Of a stretch of DNA of 64,000 bases, positions 18,959 to 27,671 are shown piece after piece (positions within the stretch are counted from its first letter, which is position 1; each line of letters opens with the position of its first letter). The position numbers and the translations under genes were made by a program. A model generated the notes under the pieces. That model searched no databases, had not been told where the DNA came from, and saw only the letters and a program-made list of their open reading frames with translations. The stretch is taken from NCBI RefSeq assembly GCF_000190375.1, contig NZ_AEWG01000076.1, positions 1 to 64,000 of the forward strand, given 5' to 3'. Source of the stretch: Rubrivivax benzoatilyticus JA2 = ATCC BAA-35 (lineage in GTDB: Bacteria > Pseudomonadota > Gammaproteobacteria > Burkholderiales > Burkholderiaceae_C).

Positions 18959-19675
18959 ATGAGCACCACGACGATGTTGAAGGTCACCGGTCTGAAGGTG
19001 GCCTACGGCGGCATCCAGGCCGTCAAGGGCGTGAACTTCGAGGTCCACCAGGGTGAGCTGGTGAGCCTGATCGGCGCCAACGGTGCCGGCAAGACGACGA
19101 CGCTGAAGGCGGTGACCGGCACCCAGCCGGTGGCCGAAGGCACGATCGAGTACCTGGGCCGCAGCATCCGCGGCCAGGGCGCCTGGGACCTGGTCAAGCA
19201 GGGCCTGGTGATGGTCCCCGAAGGGCGCGGCACCTTCACGCGCATGACGATCGTCGAGAACCTGCAGATGGGCGCGTTCATCCGCAACGACAACGAGATC
19301 GACGCCGACATCGAGATGGTGTTCGCGTTGTTCCCGCGTCTGAAGGAGCGCCGCAACCAGCTCGCCGGCACGATGTCCGGCGGCGAGCAGCAGATGCTCG
19401 CGATGGGCCGTGCGCTGATGGCGCGCCCCAAGGTGCTGCTGCTCGACGAGCCCTCGATGGGCCTGTCGCCGATCATGGTCGACAAGATCTTCGAGGTCGT
19501 GAACGACATCCACCAGCGCGGCACGACGGTGCTGCTGGTCGAGCAGAACGCCAGCCGCGCGCTGGGGCTGGCCAACCGCGGCTACGTCATGGACTCGGGC
19601 GAGATCACGATGACCGGCGACGCCAAGGTGCTGCTCAACGACCCGAAGGTGCGCGCCGCTTACCTGGGCGAGTGA
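18959..19675 (+). CDS. livF: ABC transporter ATPase LivF
   Basis: A 238-residue ATP-binding subunit. Walker A is GANGAGKTTTLKA, the signature is MSGGEQQMLAMGRALM, Walker B is LLLDEPSMGLSP, and LLVEQNASRALGLANRGYVM is the LivF-type end. The ATG at 18959 lies two bases after the livG stop, so translation is tightly linked; MSTTTMLKV also allows a later ATG. With LivG it forms the heterodimeric motor. No livK-type binding protein follows. Confidence 0.94.
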   Translation: MSTTTMLKVTGLKVAYGGIQAVKGVNFEVHQGELVSLIGANGAGKTTTLKAVTGTQPVAEGTIEYLGRSIRGQGAWDLVKQGLVMVPEGRGTFTRMTIVENLQMGAFIRNDNEIDADIEMVFALFPRLKERRNQLAGTMSGGEQQMLAMGRALMARPKVLLLDEPSMGLSPIMVDKIFEVVNDIHQRGTTVLLVEQNASRALGLANRGYVMDSGEITMTGDAKVLLNDPKVRAAYLGE

Positions 19676-19831
19676 CCGCGCCTGCGTCGATAGGGGGGGC
19701 GGCACGCTCGGAATGCTTGCAACAACCCCTTACCCGACTAGCATCGGCAGCGTGAATCCGAGGGGAGGACGCCGCGTGGTCGTGTGCCGCGGGCGCTCCT
19801 GATGTCAGTCAGGTCTATCGAGGAGGATTGC

Positions 19832-20764
19832 ATGTCTGAAGCCAAGCGCGTGTCGGCTGTGCCGAGGTCGCTGCTGCTGTCCGCCGTCGCCGTGGCGGCA
19901 ACGGCGCTGCTGAGCGGGTGTCTGGCCACGGCGCCGACGCTGGGTACCAACAAGGGCACCGTGTCCGGCGCCGCCGGCGGCGAGACCGCCGAGGGCGACA
20001 ACAGCGCGCTCGAGAAGTGCTCCGAGTCGCTCGGCACGCTGGCCCTGCAGGAAGACACCGCGGCACCCTGGTTCCTGCAGCTGAGCCAGTACAACCTGGG
20101 CTCCACCGTGCCGGTGCTGCGCCTGATGATCCAGCAGAGCAACTGCTTCGTCATCGTCGAGCGTGGCGGCGCGATGCGCAACATGGAAATGGAGCGCAAC
20201 CTGGCGCGCAGCGGCGAGTCGCGCCAGGGCAGCAACTTCGGTGGCGGCCAGGTGGTCGCGGCCGACTACACGATGAGCCCGTCGATCCAGTTCTCCGGCA
20301 ACACCGGCCGCGCCGGCCTGGCGTCGTTCCTGCCGGGCATGGCCGGCGCGATCGCCGGTGCGGTGCAGACCAACGAGGCGTCGACGACGCTGCTGCTCAT
20401 CGACAACCGCTCCGGCGTGCAGGTCTCGGCCGCCGAGGGCACGGCGCGCAACTTCGACATCGGCATCCTGGGTGGTGTCGGCCTGCTCGGCGGCCTGGGC
20501 GGCGGTGCCTACTCCAAGACTCCGCAGGGCAAGGTCATCGTCGCGGCTTTCGCCGACTCCTACAACCAGATGGTCAAGGCCCTGCGCAACTACAAGGCCC
20601 AGACCGTCAAGGGCGGCCTGGGCACCGGCGGCCGCCTGTCCGTGGACGGCGCCACCAAGCCGGCGGCCCCCGCCAAGGCCGCGACGCCGGCCAAGTCGTC
20701 GACGCCGGCCAAGACGGCGCCCGCCAAGAAGACGACCGGCACCACGTCCTCCGGCAGCAAGTGA
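19832..20764 (+). CDS. CsgG/HfaB-like lipoprotein
   Basis: A 310-residue lipoprotein. The signal ends with the lipobox LLSGC (Cys28 or so), and the mature part reads LRLMIQQSNCFVIVERGGAM, MEMERNLARSG and VVAADYTMSPSIQFSG. This order resembles CsgG/HfaB/Curli-assembly-type outer-membrane lipoproteins. The tail from about residue 272 is low-complexity Ala/Pro/Lys/Thr. I chose ATG 19832 because GAGGAGG lies directly upstream; an ORF extension to 19784 has no site. It follows livF by 156 bases and has its own leader. No curli genes are near, so the cargo is unknown; some homologues are only called peptidoglycan-binding or stress proteins. Confidence 0.65.
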   Translation: MSEAKRVSAVPRSLLLSAVAVAATALLSGCLATAPTLGTNKGTVSGAAGGETAEGDNSALEKCSESLGTLALQEDTAAPWFLQLSQYNLGSTVPVLRLMIQQSNCFVIVERGGAMRNMEMERNLARSGESRQGSNFGGGQVVAADYTMSPSIQFSGNTGRAGLASFLPGMAGAIAGAVQTNEASTTLLLIDNRSGVQVSAAEGTARNFDIGILGGVGLLGGLGGGAYSKTPQGKVIVAAFADSYNQMVKALRNYKAQTVKGGLGTGGRLSVDGATKPAAPAKAATPAKSSTPAKTAPAKKTTGTTSSGSK

Positions 20765-20771
20765 TCGTGCG

Positions 20772-20800
20772 GGGTCACGGGTCCATGTGATCCGTGACCC
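20772..20800. terminator. Stem-loop between convergent genes
   Basis: GGGTCACGG (20772-20780) and CCGTGACCC (20792-20800) form a perfect nine-base stem with an 11-base loop. It lies eight bases after the CsgG-like gene and before the end of the Bug gene. No T-run follows. Confidence 0.5.
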
Positions 20801-20825
20801 GCTGCCGCGACCGCGGCTTCGGGTC

Positions 20826-21797
20826 TCAGTCGACCCTGGCGCCCGACAGCCGGACGACCTTCTGGTACTTCGCCAGCTCGCTCTTGACGAAGGCCGCGAA
20901 CTGCTCGGGCGTCGTCGGTGCCGGCTCGATCATCAGCGTCGCCATGCGCGACTTCAGCTCCGGCGCCGCCAGCGCGTCGGTGAAAGCCTTGTTCAGCCGC
21001 TGCGTCGTGTCCGCCGGCAGGCCGGCCGGGCCGAAGAGGCCGAACCAGGTGCTGATGTCGAAGCCCGGCAGGCCGGCCTCGGCGGCGGTCGGCAGCTCGG
21101 GCATCGCGCTGGCGCGGCGCGGCGTCGTCACCGCCAGCGCCTTCAGCTTGCCGTTGCGGATGTTGGCCGAGGCCGCGGCCAGGTTGTCGACGTTGAAGTC
21201 GACCTGGCCGCCCAGCAGCGCCAGCTGTGCCGGCGCGGCGCCGCCGTACGGGATGTGCACGGCGTAGACGCCGGCCAGCGACTTCAGCATCTCGCCGGCC
21301 AGATGCCCGGCGCTGCCGTTGCCGCCCGAGCCGTAGTTCAGTTGGCCGGGGTGCCGCTTGGCGTAGGCGATGAAGTCGGCGAGCGTCGCGATCTTCAGCC
21401 GCGCCGCGGTCTCGGCGTTCATCACCAGCACGTTGGGCACCTGGGCCACCAGCGTGATCGGCGTGAAGTCGCGCACCGGGTCGTACGGCAGCCGGGCGAA
21501 CAGCCACGGGTTGATGGCGTGCGTGGCGACCGCGCCCATCACGATCGTGTGGCCGTCGGGTGCGCTCCGGGCGACGAAGTCGGCGCCGAGGTTGCCGCCG
21601 GCCCCGGGCTTGTTGTCGACGACGACCTGACCCAGGCTGTCCTTGACGCGTTCGGCGAGTGCACGCGCCACCGTGTCCAGCGGGCCGCCGGGCGGGTAGG
21701 GCACGACGAGGCGGATCGGGCGGTGGTCGGCGGCGAAGGCCGGCGCGCCGGTGGCGGCCAGCGCGCCGGCCGCGAGCAGGTGGCGACGGGAGATCAT
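20826..21797 (-). CDS. Bug-family (TctC-like) periplasmic solute-binding protein
   Basis: A 323-residue secreted binding protein. The N-terminus MISRRHLLAAGALAATGAPAFA carries a twin-arginine-like signal, and the mature protein begins near ADHRPIRLVVPYPPGG, the Bug signature. Other family segments are NKPGAGGNLGADFVARS, LNYGSGGNGSAGHLAGEML and YGGAAPAQLALLGGQVD. The ligand is probably a carboxylate but cannot be specified. Such proteins are abundant in Burkholderiales, often without a transporter nearby, as here. Its ATG overlaps the stop of the upstream reductase by one base, so the two are coupled. Confidence 0.9.
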   Translation of the reverse strand: MISRRHLLAAGALAATGAPAFAADHRPIRLVVPYPPGGPLDTVARALAERVKDSLGQVVVDNKPGAGGNLGADFVARSAPDGHTIVMGAVATHAINPWLFARLPYDPVRDFTPITLVAQVPNVLVMNAETAARLKIATLADFIAYAKRHPGQLNYGSGGNGSAGHLAGEMLKSLAGVYAVHIPYGGAAPAQLALLGGQVDFNVDNLAAASANIRNGKLKALAVTTPRRASAMPELPTAAEAGLPGFDISTWFGLFGPAGLPADTTQRLNKAFTDALAAPELKSRMATLMIEPAPTTPEQFAAFVKSELAKYQKVVRLSGARVD

Positions 21798-22840
21798 CAG
21801 GCGGTCGGGCCGTGCTTGTCGGCCTCCGAGGTGAAGGAATCGGCGTAGAACTCGTCGGCCGGCAGGCCGCAGCGGGCGACGAAGTCGCGCTGCGCGGCCT
21901 CCACCATCGCCGGCGTGCCGCAGGCGTAGACCTGGTGGCCCGACAGGTCGGGCCAGTCGGCCATCACGGCCTGGTGCACGAAGCCGGTGCGGCCGTCCCA
22001 GGCGTCGTCGGCCGTCGGTTCGGACAGCACCGGCACGTAGCGCAGGTTCGGCATCGCCGCCGCGGCTTCGACGCACCAGTCGTGGCGATACAGGTCGGCG
22101 CGGCGGCGGCAGCCCCAGTACAGCACGACCGGGCGCTCGATCTTCTCCAGCCGCATCTGCTCGAGGATCGCCTTCACCGGCGCGAAGCCGGTGCCGCTGG
22201 CCAGCAGCACGATCGGCTTGGTGCTGTCGGTGCGCAGGAAGAAGCTGCCCAGCGGGCCTTCCAGGCGCAGGATCTCGCGTTCCTTCATCGCGCCAAAGAC
22301 GTGATCGGTGAACCTGCCGCCCGGCATGTGGCGGATGTGCAGCTCGATGGCCGGCGGCTCGCCGAGCTGCTGCGGCGCGTTGGCGATGCTGTAGGCGCGG
22401 CGCACGCCGTCGCGCAGGATGAACTCGACGTACTGGCCGGCGCGGTACTGCAGGTTCTGGTTGGCCGGCAGCTGCAGCTTCAGCACCGCGACGTCGGCCG
22501 CGGCGCGTTCGATCGCCAGCACACGCACCGGCATCTTCAGCACCGGGAACTGGCCGGCGGCGGGCACGCCGCGCGCCTCGATGGCGCAGTCGGTCAGCGG
22601 CACCGCGCAGCAGCTGAGGATCTGGCCGGCGGCCTCTTCCTCGGGTGTCAGCGCCTTCAGCTGGTGCGCGCCGTGCGTGACGCGGCCGTCGACCAGGCGG
22701 CACTTGCACGAGCCGCAGGCGCCGTCGCGGCAGCCGTAGGGCAGGCCCACGCCCTGGCGGATGGCGGCGGCGAGCATCGTCTCGTCGCGCTGGACCTCGA
22801 ACTCGACCCCGGCGGGCTCGACCTTGACTCTGAAACTCAT
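21797..22840 (-). CDS. 2Fe-2S ferredoxin-type NAD(P)H reductase (CDP-6-deoxyglucoseen reductase-like)
   Basis: A 347-residue electron-transfer protein. An N-terminal plant-type ferredoxin domain has GCRDGACGSCKCRLVDG (Cys ligands of the [2Fe-2S] cluster) with the fourth Cys in ILSCCAVP. An FAD domain follows (AGQYVEFILRDGVRRAYSIAN) and then an NAD(P) domain (ASGTGFAPVKAIL, ACGTPAMVEAA). This domain order is found in AscD/CDP-deoxyglucoseen reductases and in oxygenase reductases such as BenC or XylA-type. It should pass NAD(P)H electrons to a partner enzyme not present here. ATG at 22840 fits the ferredoxin start; GTG at 22864 is an alternative. It is divergent from the SDR gene. Confidence 0.85.
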   Translation of the reverse strand: MSFRVKVEPAGVEFEVQRDETMLAAAIRQGVGLPYGCRDGACGSCKCRLVDGRVTHGAHQLKALTPEEEAAGQILSCCAVPLTDCAIEARGVPAAGQFPVLKMPVRVLAIERAAADVAVLKLQLPANQNLQYRAGQYVEFILRDGVRRAYSIANAPQQLGEPPAIELHIRHMPGGRFTDHVFGAMKEREILRLEGPLGSFFLRTDSTKPIVLLASGTGFAPVKAILEQMRLEKIERPVVLYWGCRRRADLYRHDWCVEAAAAMPNLRYVPVLSEPTADDAWDGRTGFVHQAVMADWPDLSGHQVYACGTPAMVEAAQRDFVARCGLPADEFYADSFTSEADKHGPTA

Positions 22841-22872
22841 GGCAGGCGGCACACGTAAACTCACCCGTCATT

Positions 22873-23751
22873 GTGCCCCGTCCCACCTTGCTCATCGTCG
22901 GCTGCGGCGACGTCGGCTGCCGCGTCCTGCAGATCCTGGCCGGCCGCTGGCGCGTGCTGGCGCTCACCTCGTCGCCCGACCGCGTGCCCGCGCTGCGGGC
23001 GCTGGGCGCCGTGCCGCTCGTCGGCGACCTCGACCGCCCGGCGACGCTCGGCCGCCTGGCCGGTCTCGCCGACCTCGTGCTGCATCTGGCGCCGCCGCCC
23101 GGCGAAGGCGACGGCGACCCGCGCACGCGTGCGCTGCTGCAGGCGCTGGCGCGTGCGGGGCGCGTGCAAACGCTGGTCTACGCCAGCACCACCGGCGTCT
23201 ACGGCGACGCCGGCGGCGCACGCTTCGACGAGACACGCGCCGTCGCGCCGGCCACGCCGCGCGCCCGGCGGCGTGTCGACGCCGAGGAACAGGTGCGGCG
23301 CTTCGGCCGCCGTCACGGCGTGCGCGTCGCGGTGCTGCGTGTTCCGGGCATCTACGCGCCCGATCGCGAAGGCGGTGACCCGCGCGAGCGTGTGCGCCGC
23401 GGCGCGCCGCTGCTGCTGCCGCCGCACGACCCGTACACCAACCACGTGCACGCCGACGACCTGGCGCGCATCTGTGTCGCCACGCTGTTGCGCGCCGCGC
23501 CGCAGCGCGTCTATCACGCCAGCGACGACGGCGAGTTCACGATGGGCGACTACTACGAGCTCGTCGCCCGCGTCTGCGGCCTGCCGGCGCCGCCGCGAGT
23601 CACCCGCGACGAAGCCCGGCGCACGCTGGGCGCGATGACGATGAGCTTCCTGGGCGAGTCGCGCCGGCTCGACAACACCCGCCTCAAGCGCGAGCTGCGC
23701 GTCGCGCTGCGTTACCCGACGGTCGTGGAAGGCTTGGCGCCCAAGGGCTGA
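22873..23751 (+). CDS. NAD-dependent epimerase/SDR-like protein (YeeZ type)
   Basis: A 292-residue extended SDR-like protein. The Rossmann motif is LLIVGCGDVGCRVLQIL (about residues 6-22), with acidic or charged residues following. Further segments are LVYASTTGVYGD, a typical SDR Ser/Tyr region, and VLRVPGIYAPDR. The catalytic Tyr-x3-Lys is not obvious: the region after VYGD reads ARRRVDAEEQVRRFG, so enzymatic activity is uncertain. The start is GTG at 22873. The gene resembles yeeZ-type proteins of unknown reaction. Start codons of this gene and the divergent reductase are only about 33 bases apart. Confidence 0.75.
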   Translation: MPRPTLLIVGCGDVGCRVLQILAGRWRVLALTSSPDRVPALRALGAVPLVGDLDRPATLGRLAGLADLVLHLAPPPGEGDGDPRTRALLQALARAGRVQTLVYASTTGVYGDAGGARFDETRAVAPATPRARRRVDAEEQVRRFGRRHGVRVAVLRVPGIYAPDREGGDPRERVRRGAPLLLPPHDPYTNHVHADDLARICVATLLRAAPQRVYHASDDGEFTMGDYYELVARVCGLPAPPRVTRDEARRTLGAMTMSFLGESRRLDNTRLKRELRVALRYPTVVEGLAPKG

Positions 23752-23779
23752 TCGCTACGAAACTTCGTCAAACCACCGG

Positions 23780-23858
23780 AGCCTCCCTCCCGGAGGGAGG
23801 CTGGTGGGTGTTCCGGAGCGAGCTGGAGCACCCTCCTGGAGGGGGCTCGGGGGAGCCC
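23780..23858. repeat. Cluster of GC-rich stem-loops after the SDR gene
   Basis: AGCCTCCCTCC faces GGAGGGAGGCT (23780-23802), and GGGCTC faces GAGCCC (23843-23858), with CCCTCC/GGAGGG between. The stretch between the convergent SDR and rhomboid genes holds only these hairpins; they may terminate both transcripts or be a dispersed intergenic repeat. Confidence 0.5.
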
Positions 23859-23907
23859 AACGTTCAGAGCCGGAGGCTAGAGACCGTGCGGTGAAGCCGC
23901 CCGGCTT

Positions 23908-24504
23908 CTAGCGCCGGCGCCCGCCGAACGGCGCCTGCCGGCGCCAGTAGCGGATCATCAGGAAGCCGCCGACCATGCCGCCCAGGTGGGCGAAGTGGGC
24001 GATGTCGCCGCGGTCCATGAAGCCCAGCAGCAGTTCCAGCGCGCCGAAGACGACGACGAAGGTGCGGGCCTTCATCGGGATTGGCGGGATCAGCAGCATC
24101 ACCTGCCGGTTCGGGAACAGCATGCCGAAGGCCAGCAGCAGCGCGAACAGCGCGCCCGAAGCGCCGATCGTCGGATTCTGCGAGCCGGTCATCGCCGTCA
24201 CCGCCATCTGCGCCGCGGCCGCGGCCAGCGCGCCGGCGAGCAGGAACTGCAGGTAGCGCTTCTGGCCCCAGACGCGTTCGAGCTCGGAGCCGAACATCCA
24301 CAGGCCCAGCATGTTGAAGAACAGGTGGAACAGGCCGCCGTGCAGGAAGGCGTAGCTGACGACCTGCCAGGGCCCGAAGAGCCCGCTGCCGACCGGCCAC
24401 AGAGCCAGCCACAGCGTCAGCGATTGCGGCACGAAGGTCTGCAGGCAGAACACCGCCGTGCAGATCAGGATCAGCGTCTTGGTGACCGGGGGAAGCGGCG
24501 GCAT
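23908..24504 (-). CDS. Rhomboid-family intramembrane serine protease
   Basis: A 198-residue membrane protease with six hydrophobic segments. The catalytic dyad is Ser116 in GASGALF and His173 in HLGGMVGG. His60 and Asn64 in HLFFNMLGLWMFG provide the oxyanion site, and GxxxExxxG-type spacing (FGSELERVWG) is present. It cleaves membrane-anchored proteins; the substrate is unknown. The C-terminus ends in an Arg-rich tail. A tRNA gene lies just upstream on the same strand. Confidence 0.92.
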   Translation of the reverse strand: MPPLPPVTKTLILICTAVFCLQTFVPQSLTLWLALWPVGSGLFGPWQVVSYAFLHGGLFHLFFNMLGLWMFGSELERVWGQKRYLQFLLAGALAAAAAQMAVTAMTGSQNPTIGASGALFALLLAFGMLFPNRQVMLLIPPIPMKARTFVVVFGALELLLGFMDRGDIAHFAHLGGMVGGFLMIRYWRRQAPFGGRRR

Positions 24505-24550
24505 GGATCGGGCCGGACGGGCACGCCCGGCGGAAACGGTCGGGGTGGGG

Positions 24551-24635
24551 TGGTGCCCGCGGCCAGACTCGAACTGGCACGCCTTGCGGCGGCGGATTTT
24601 GAATCCGCTACGTCTACCGATTTCGTCACGCGGGC
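24551..24635 (-). tRNA. tRNA-Leu (anticodon CAA)
   Basis: An 85-base tRNA on the minus strand including an encoded CCA. The acceptor stem pairs GCCCGCG with CGCGGGC. The anticodon arm is GCGGA, loop TTCAAAA, TCCGC, giving anticodon CAA for the UUG codon. A long variable arm (CCGCAAGGCG region) and the T-arm with GTTCGAGTC fit a class II tRNA-Leu. It lies just before the rhomboid gene. Confidence 0.95.
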
Positions 24636-24741
24636 TCGCGGGGCGGAGCAGGGCTCGCCCGGGGTTCGAACGATTATGTCATGCAGGGTTCCGGCGGCCG
24701 GGCGCCGGCGCTGCCACAATGTCTGCCGAGGAGCGACGACG

Positions 24742-25662
24742 ATGGATTCAACGGCCGCACCGGCCTACCCGACCCTGGAAGACGCGATCGGCCGCACGCC
24801 GCTGGTGCGCCTGCAGCGCCTGCCCGGAGACGACAACGCCGCCCGCGGCAACGTCATTCTCGGCAAGCTGGAAGGCCACAACCCGGCCGGCTCGGTCAAG
24901 GACCGCCCGGCAATCAGCATGATCCGGCGCGCCGAGGAGCGCGGCGAGATCAAGCCCGGCGACACGCTGATCGAGGCGACCTCGGGCAACACCGGCATCG
25001 CGCTGGCGATGGCCGCGGCGATCCGCGGCTACCGGCTGGTGCTGATCATGCCGGAGGACCTGTCGATCGAACGTGCGCAGACGATGAAGGCCTTCGGGGC
25101 CGAACTCATCCTGACGCCGCGCTCCGGCGGCATGGAGTACGCGCGCGATCTCGCCGAGCGCCTGCAGCACGACGGCAAGGGCCGTGTGCTCGACCAGTTC
25201 GCCAACGCCGACAACCCGCGCGTGCACTACGAGAGCACCGGCCCCGAGCTCTGGGAGCAGACCGGCGGGCGCATCACGCACTTCGTCAGCGCGATGGGCA
25301 CCACCGGCACGATCACCGGCGTCTCGCGCTACCTGAAGGAGCGCAATCCGGCGGTGCGCATCGTCGGTGCCCAGCCGGCCGAGGGCTCGCGCATCCCCGG
25401 CATCCGCAAGTGGCCCGAGGCCTACCTGCCGAAGATCTACGACCCGGCGGCGGTCGACGAGACGGTGCTCGTCAGCCAGGCCGACGCCGAGGACATGGCG
25501 CGCCGCCTGGCGCGCGAGGAAGGGCTGTTCGGCGGCATCTCGGCGGCCGGCGCCTGCTGGGTGGCACTGCAGATCGCGCGCACGGTGGAGAACGCGACCA
25601 TCGTCTTCATCGTCTGCGACCGCGGCGATCGCTACCTGTCCACCGGCGTCTTCCCGGCTTGA
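24742..25662 (+). CDS. cysM: Cysteine synthase B
   Basis: A 306-residue PLP enzyme that makes cysteine, or S-sulfocysteine from thiosulfate, from O-acetylserine. The PLP lysine is Lys53 in SVKDRPA, the phosphate loop TSGNTG is at 80-85, and MGTTGTITG is the PLP-phosphate site. Segments such as PEDLSIERAQTMKAFGAEL and MEYARDLAERL point to CysM rather than CysK. GAGGAGCG precedes the ATG at 24742 and a CACAAT hexamer lies at 24716. The stop overlaps a possible TTG start of the nudix gene. A tusA gene follows, which hints at a sulfur-handling unit. Confidence 0.94.
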   Translation: MDSTAAPAYPTLEDAIGRTPLVRLQRLPGDDNAARGNVILGKLEGHNPAGSVKDRPAISMIRRAEERGEIKPGDTLIEATSGNTGIALAMAAAIRGYRLVLIMPEDLSIERAQTMKAFGAELILTPRSGGMEYARDLAERLQHDGKGRVLDQFANADNPRVHYESTGPELWEQTGGRITHFVSAMGTTGTITGVSRYLKERNPAVRIVGAQPAEGSRIPGIRKWPEAYLPKIYDPAAVDETVLVSQADAEDMARRLAREEGLFGGISAAGACWVALQIARTVENATIVFIVCDRGDRYLSTGVFPA

Positions 25663-25679
25663 ACGCCGTCGCCGCCCCC

Positions 25680-26237
25680 ATGGGCGACGAAGCCCGCTTC
25701 TGCCTGCACTGCGGCACGGCGCTGGCCTGGATCACGCTGGACGAGGACGGCGGCCCGAAGGCGCGGCGGCGCTGCCCGGCCTGCGGCTGGACCCACTGGA
25801 ACAACCCGACGCCGGTGCTGGCGGCGATCGTCGAGTGCGCCGACCGCGGCGGCCGGCTGCTGCTGGCGCGCAACGCCGCCTGGTCGGGGCGGCTGTTCGC
25901 GCTGATCACCGGCTTCATGGAGGCCGGCGAGAGCGCCCAGGACGGCATCCGGCGCGAGGTCGCCGAGGAGACCGGCCTCACGGTCGAGCGGCTGGAACTG
26001 GTCGGCGTCTACGACTTCCAGCGCCTGAACCAGGTCATCATCGCCTGGCATGCGACGGCGCGCGGCGAGATCCGGCTTTCGCCCGAACTCGCCGAGTACC
26101 GGCTGTTCGAGCCTTCCGAGGTGCGCTGCTGGCCCGCCGGCACCGGCTACGCGCTGGCCGACTGGTTGCGCTCGCGTGGTCACGAGCCGGTGTTCATCGA
26201 CTGGCCGCCGCGCGATGACGCGGCCCCAGCGGCCTAG
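25680..26237 (+). CDS. Zinc-ribbon Nudix hydrolase
   Basis: A 185-residue protein. The N-terminus is a zinc ribbon with Cys8-x2-Cys11 and Cys32-x2-Cys35, followed by the conserved NNPTPV. The Nudix box spans residues 78-100 and fits G-x5-E-x7-REV-x-EETG-L exactly, so it is likely to be an active Mg-dependent pyrophosphatase. The architecture resembles the C-terminal half of NudC (NAD pyrophosphatase), but it lacks the NudC SQPWPFPxS motif. The substrate is therefore open. ATG at 25680 is chosen; TTG at 25659, overlapping the cysM stop, is possible. It is probably co-transcribed with cysM. Confidence 0.88.
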   Translation: MGDEARFCLHCGTALAWITLDEDGGPKARRRCPACGWTHWNNPTPVLAAIVECADRGGRLLLARNAAWSGRLFALITGFMEAGESAQDGIRREVAEETGLTVERLELVGVYDFQRLNQVIIAWHATARGEIRLSPELAEYRLFEPSEVRCWPAGTGYALADWLRSRGHEPVFIDWPPRDDAAPAA

Positions 26238-26240
26238 AAT
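26235..26240 (+). promoter_or_regulatory. Predicted -10 hexamer of tusA
   Basis: TAGAAT overlaps the nudix stop and ends eight bases before the tusA ATG at 26249. No ribosome site is seen. Confidence 0.35.
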
Positions 26241-26248
26241 CCGGCGCG

Positions 26249-26485
26249 ATGGACGCCCTGCCTTTCGACAAGGAACTCGACACCCGCGGGCTCACCTGCC
26301 CGCTGCCCATCCTCAAGGCCAAGAAGATGCTGGCCGTGATGAGCAGCGGCGAGGTGCTCAAGGTCGTCGCCACCGACCCGGGGTCGATGCGCGACTTCCA
26401 GGCCTTCTCGCGCCAGACCGGCAACGAACTCGTCGACCAGCACGCCGAGGGCGCCGAGTTCGTGCATTGGCTGCGCCGCCGCTGA
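26249..26485 (+). CDS. tusA: TusA-family sulfurtransferase
   Basis: A 78-residue protein with the TusA signature LDTRGLTCPLPILKAKKML: Cys17 in CPxP is the persulfide-carrying residue. The fold is the small IF3-C-like domain. TusA proteins relay sulfur from cysteine desulfurase to tRNA thiolation, molybdenum cofactor or other paths. It could have its own start of transcription, since TAGAAT lies eight bases before the ATG, but it is also close enough to nudix (11 bases) to be in one operon with cysM. Confidence 0.9.
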   Translation: MDALPFDKELDTRGLTCPLPILKAKKMLAVMSSGEVLKVVATDPGSMRDFQAFSRQTGNELVDQHAEGAEFVHWLRRR

Positions 26486-26502
26486 CGGGGTCACGCTGAG
26501 AC

Positions 26503-26666
26503 GGGGTCAGGTCTCGCGCTGAGACGGGGTCATGAGACGGGGTCAGGTCTCGTGAGACCTGACCCCGGACCCCCGCCGGTCTCGCGCTAAAGGGGGGTCA
26601 GGTCTCATGAGACCTGACCCCGGACCCCCATGAGACCTGACCCCGGTCCCCATGAGACCTGACCCC
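26503..26666. repeat. Array of REP-like palindromes (GGGGTCAGGTCTC family)
   Basis: The 231 bases between tusA and galU hold no gene but a set of 13-base units. GGGGTCAGGTCTC occurs at 26503, 26539 and 26594, and its complement GAGACCTGACCCC at 26554, 26609, 26632 and 26654. Two of these pairs form 28-base palindromes with two-base centres (26539-26566, 26594-26621). Degenerate GGGGTCA copies also occur at 26487 and 26526. The same family lies near 8.5 and 46.8 kb. Confidence 0.8.
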
Positions 26667-26716
26667 GGTCCCGCCGCGATCTCACGCGGGCCGGCTGTGG
26701 CGGCGCCCGCCGTCTC

Positions 26717-27583
<867 letters not shown>

Positions 27584-27593
27584 TTGGTTACAT

Positions 27594-27620
27594 AGAATGA
27601 GTTGATTCGAATTTCATTCT
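27594..27620. promoter_or_regulatory. AT-rich dyad between galU and the dehydrogenase-like gene
   Basis: AGAATGA (27594-27600) and TCATTCT (27614-27620) flank 13 bases that contain ATTCGAAT. The 88-base gap is unusually AT-rich for this window and probably holds the divergent promoters. Confidence 0.35.
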
Positions 27621-27671
27621 GGCACGCGACCCGCCGAGCCGACTTCGGCCCATGTCAGTGCCTGTCTTTGC

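Noticed and set aside
24662-24670. GGTTCGAAC as part of a second tRNA
   Set aside because: It matches a T-loop, but no acceptor, D or anticodon arm can be built around it.
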